Source of the DNA: Pachyseris speciosa
Lineage: Eukaryota > Cnidaria > Anthozoa > Scleractinia > Pachyseridae
Assembly: GCA_016490735.1 (NCBI GenBank)
Contig: JAEMWC010000134.1
Location: 134,501-198,500, forward strand
DNA length: 64,000 nt
Direction of reading: 5' to 3'
Shown: positions 63,467-64,000 of the stretch, piece after piece
Numbering within the stretch: position 1 is the first letter of the stretch
Layout: each line of letters starts with the position of its first letter
The notes under the pieces: model-generated
Databases searched by the model: none
The model's input: the letters and a program-made list of their open reading frames with translations, nothing else
What the model was told of the DNA's origin: nothing
Program-made: the position numbers and the translations under genes

Positions 63467-63544
63467 GTAAGTGTTAAGCTTTGTTTAGTTGGCAGCAGTT
63501 TCTCCTAACCTTGTCCGCCAGACTAGGGAGTTAATCGCCGACCG

Positions 63545-64000
63545 GTTAACTCAGAGCTAACCGCCGACCGGTTAGCTCAGTGGTAGAGCACCGGACTAGC
63601 GTGCGTGAGGTCGCAGGTTCAAACCCCGGCCGGACCGACACTTGGGATCTTTAAATAATTGAGGAGAAAAGTCCTGCCTTTGTAATAACATCTACAAATG
63701 GTTAGACTTTCTAGTCTTCTCGGATAAGGACGATAAACCGTAGGTCCCGTCTCACAACACTTGTACTTAATAATCTGTGGGACGTTAAAGAACCCACACA
63801 CTGTTCGATAAGAGTAGGGACGTAGTTCCCGGTGTAGTGGTCTATCTCTACTTTTCATCTGTCTTTGACATTCGTGTGTGTGTTGGATGGGTGGGTGAGA
63901 TTAAATATGGACTGATAGCGGCAGCCAGAGGCGCCTTTACAGGCTGACGTCCGATCCCTGAAAAGCCCCGACGGGGAGAGGATAAGTATGTACGTATCTA
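63545..64000 (+). mobile_element. tRNA-derived SINE with conserved central domain
   Basis: The head 'ccggttagctcagtggtaga' and B box 'gcaggttcaaaccccggcc' are tRNA-like. The centre has 'ctcggataaggacgataaac' and 'gtgggacgttaaagaaccc', resembling a core shared by many invertebrate SINEs. The tail 'gaaaagccccgacggggaga' reaches the window edge. A direct duplicate of the first bases ('gccgaccggtta') precedes it at 63537. Confidence 0.85.

Overview
The window is eukaryotic nuclear DNA. It has long AT-rich introns, spliced exons, many palindromic transposon relics, tRNA-derived SINEs and a Penelope-like fragment. Recalled similarity of the repeats (SINEs with a 'gaaaagccccgacgggg' type tail, MITEs starting 'gagcggttttcaattgag') and of the protein suggests an anthozoan cnidarian, probably a stony coral. 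That taxonomic call is inference from memory and was not searched.

Almost the whole window lies inside one gene on the + strand: a spectraplakin of the MACF1/dystonin/Shot family. I reconstruct 42 exons (284 to 63466, about 4,000 codons), all with AG acceptors and GT donors except one GC donor. Both ends of the gene are outside the window: the actin-binding CH domains should lie upstream, and the EF-hand/GAS2 end downstream. Exons 1-10 encode part of the plakin domain, including its embedded SH3 split over exons 3-5. Exons 11-26 encode spectrin repeats. Exon 27 is a 3.8-kb exon holding an unusual non-spectrin insert with eleven copies of a 'VEEYVDENGVRVRRIV'-type motif. Exons 28-42 return to spectrin repeats, mostly one exon per repeat with phase-0 introns.

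Two further + strand exons look like internal alternative first exons. One at 5117-5764 encodes an N-terminal membrane anchor. One at 49714-50313 encodes a cysteine-rich N-terminus. Both have an in-frame stop upstream, an ATG, a phase-0 GT donor, and a compatible phase-0 acceptor at the next rod or plakin exon. They would give a membrane-anchored isoform and a short C-terminal isoform.

Four rod exons between 28.0 and 34.5 kb (15, 18, 22, 23) contain single-base frameshifts inside otherwise clear spectrin sequence; exon 23 has about four. This is either local assembly error or real decay. The 3.8-kb exon is open throughout.

The introns hold foldback/MITE elements (about 511-1512, 3592-3784, 16909-17347, 19985-20380, 21373-21632, 22801-22911, 36373-36944, 47391-47691, 52309-52452, 54252-54445, 59181-59466, 61898-62718), SINEs (36945-37225 and 63545-64000), a Penelope-like fragment (10790-11450) with a second terminal copy (15425-15605), a 59-bp minisatellite (45935-46640), and tRNA-like sequences. 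A possible tiny two-exon gene lies on the minus strand at 14883-15088 within intron 2. No bacterial, viral or CRISPR features were seen.
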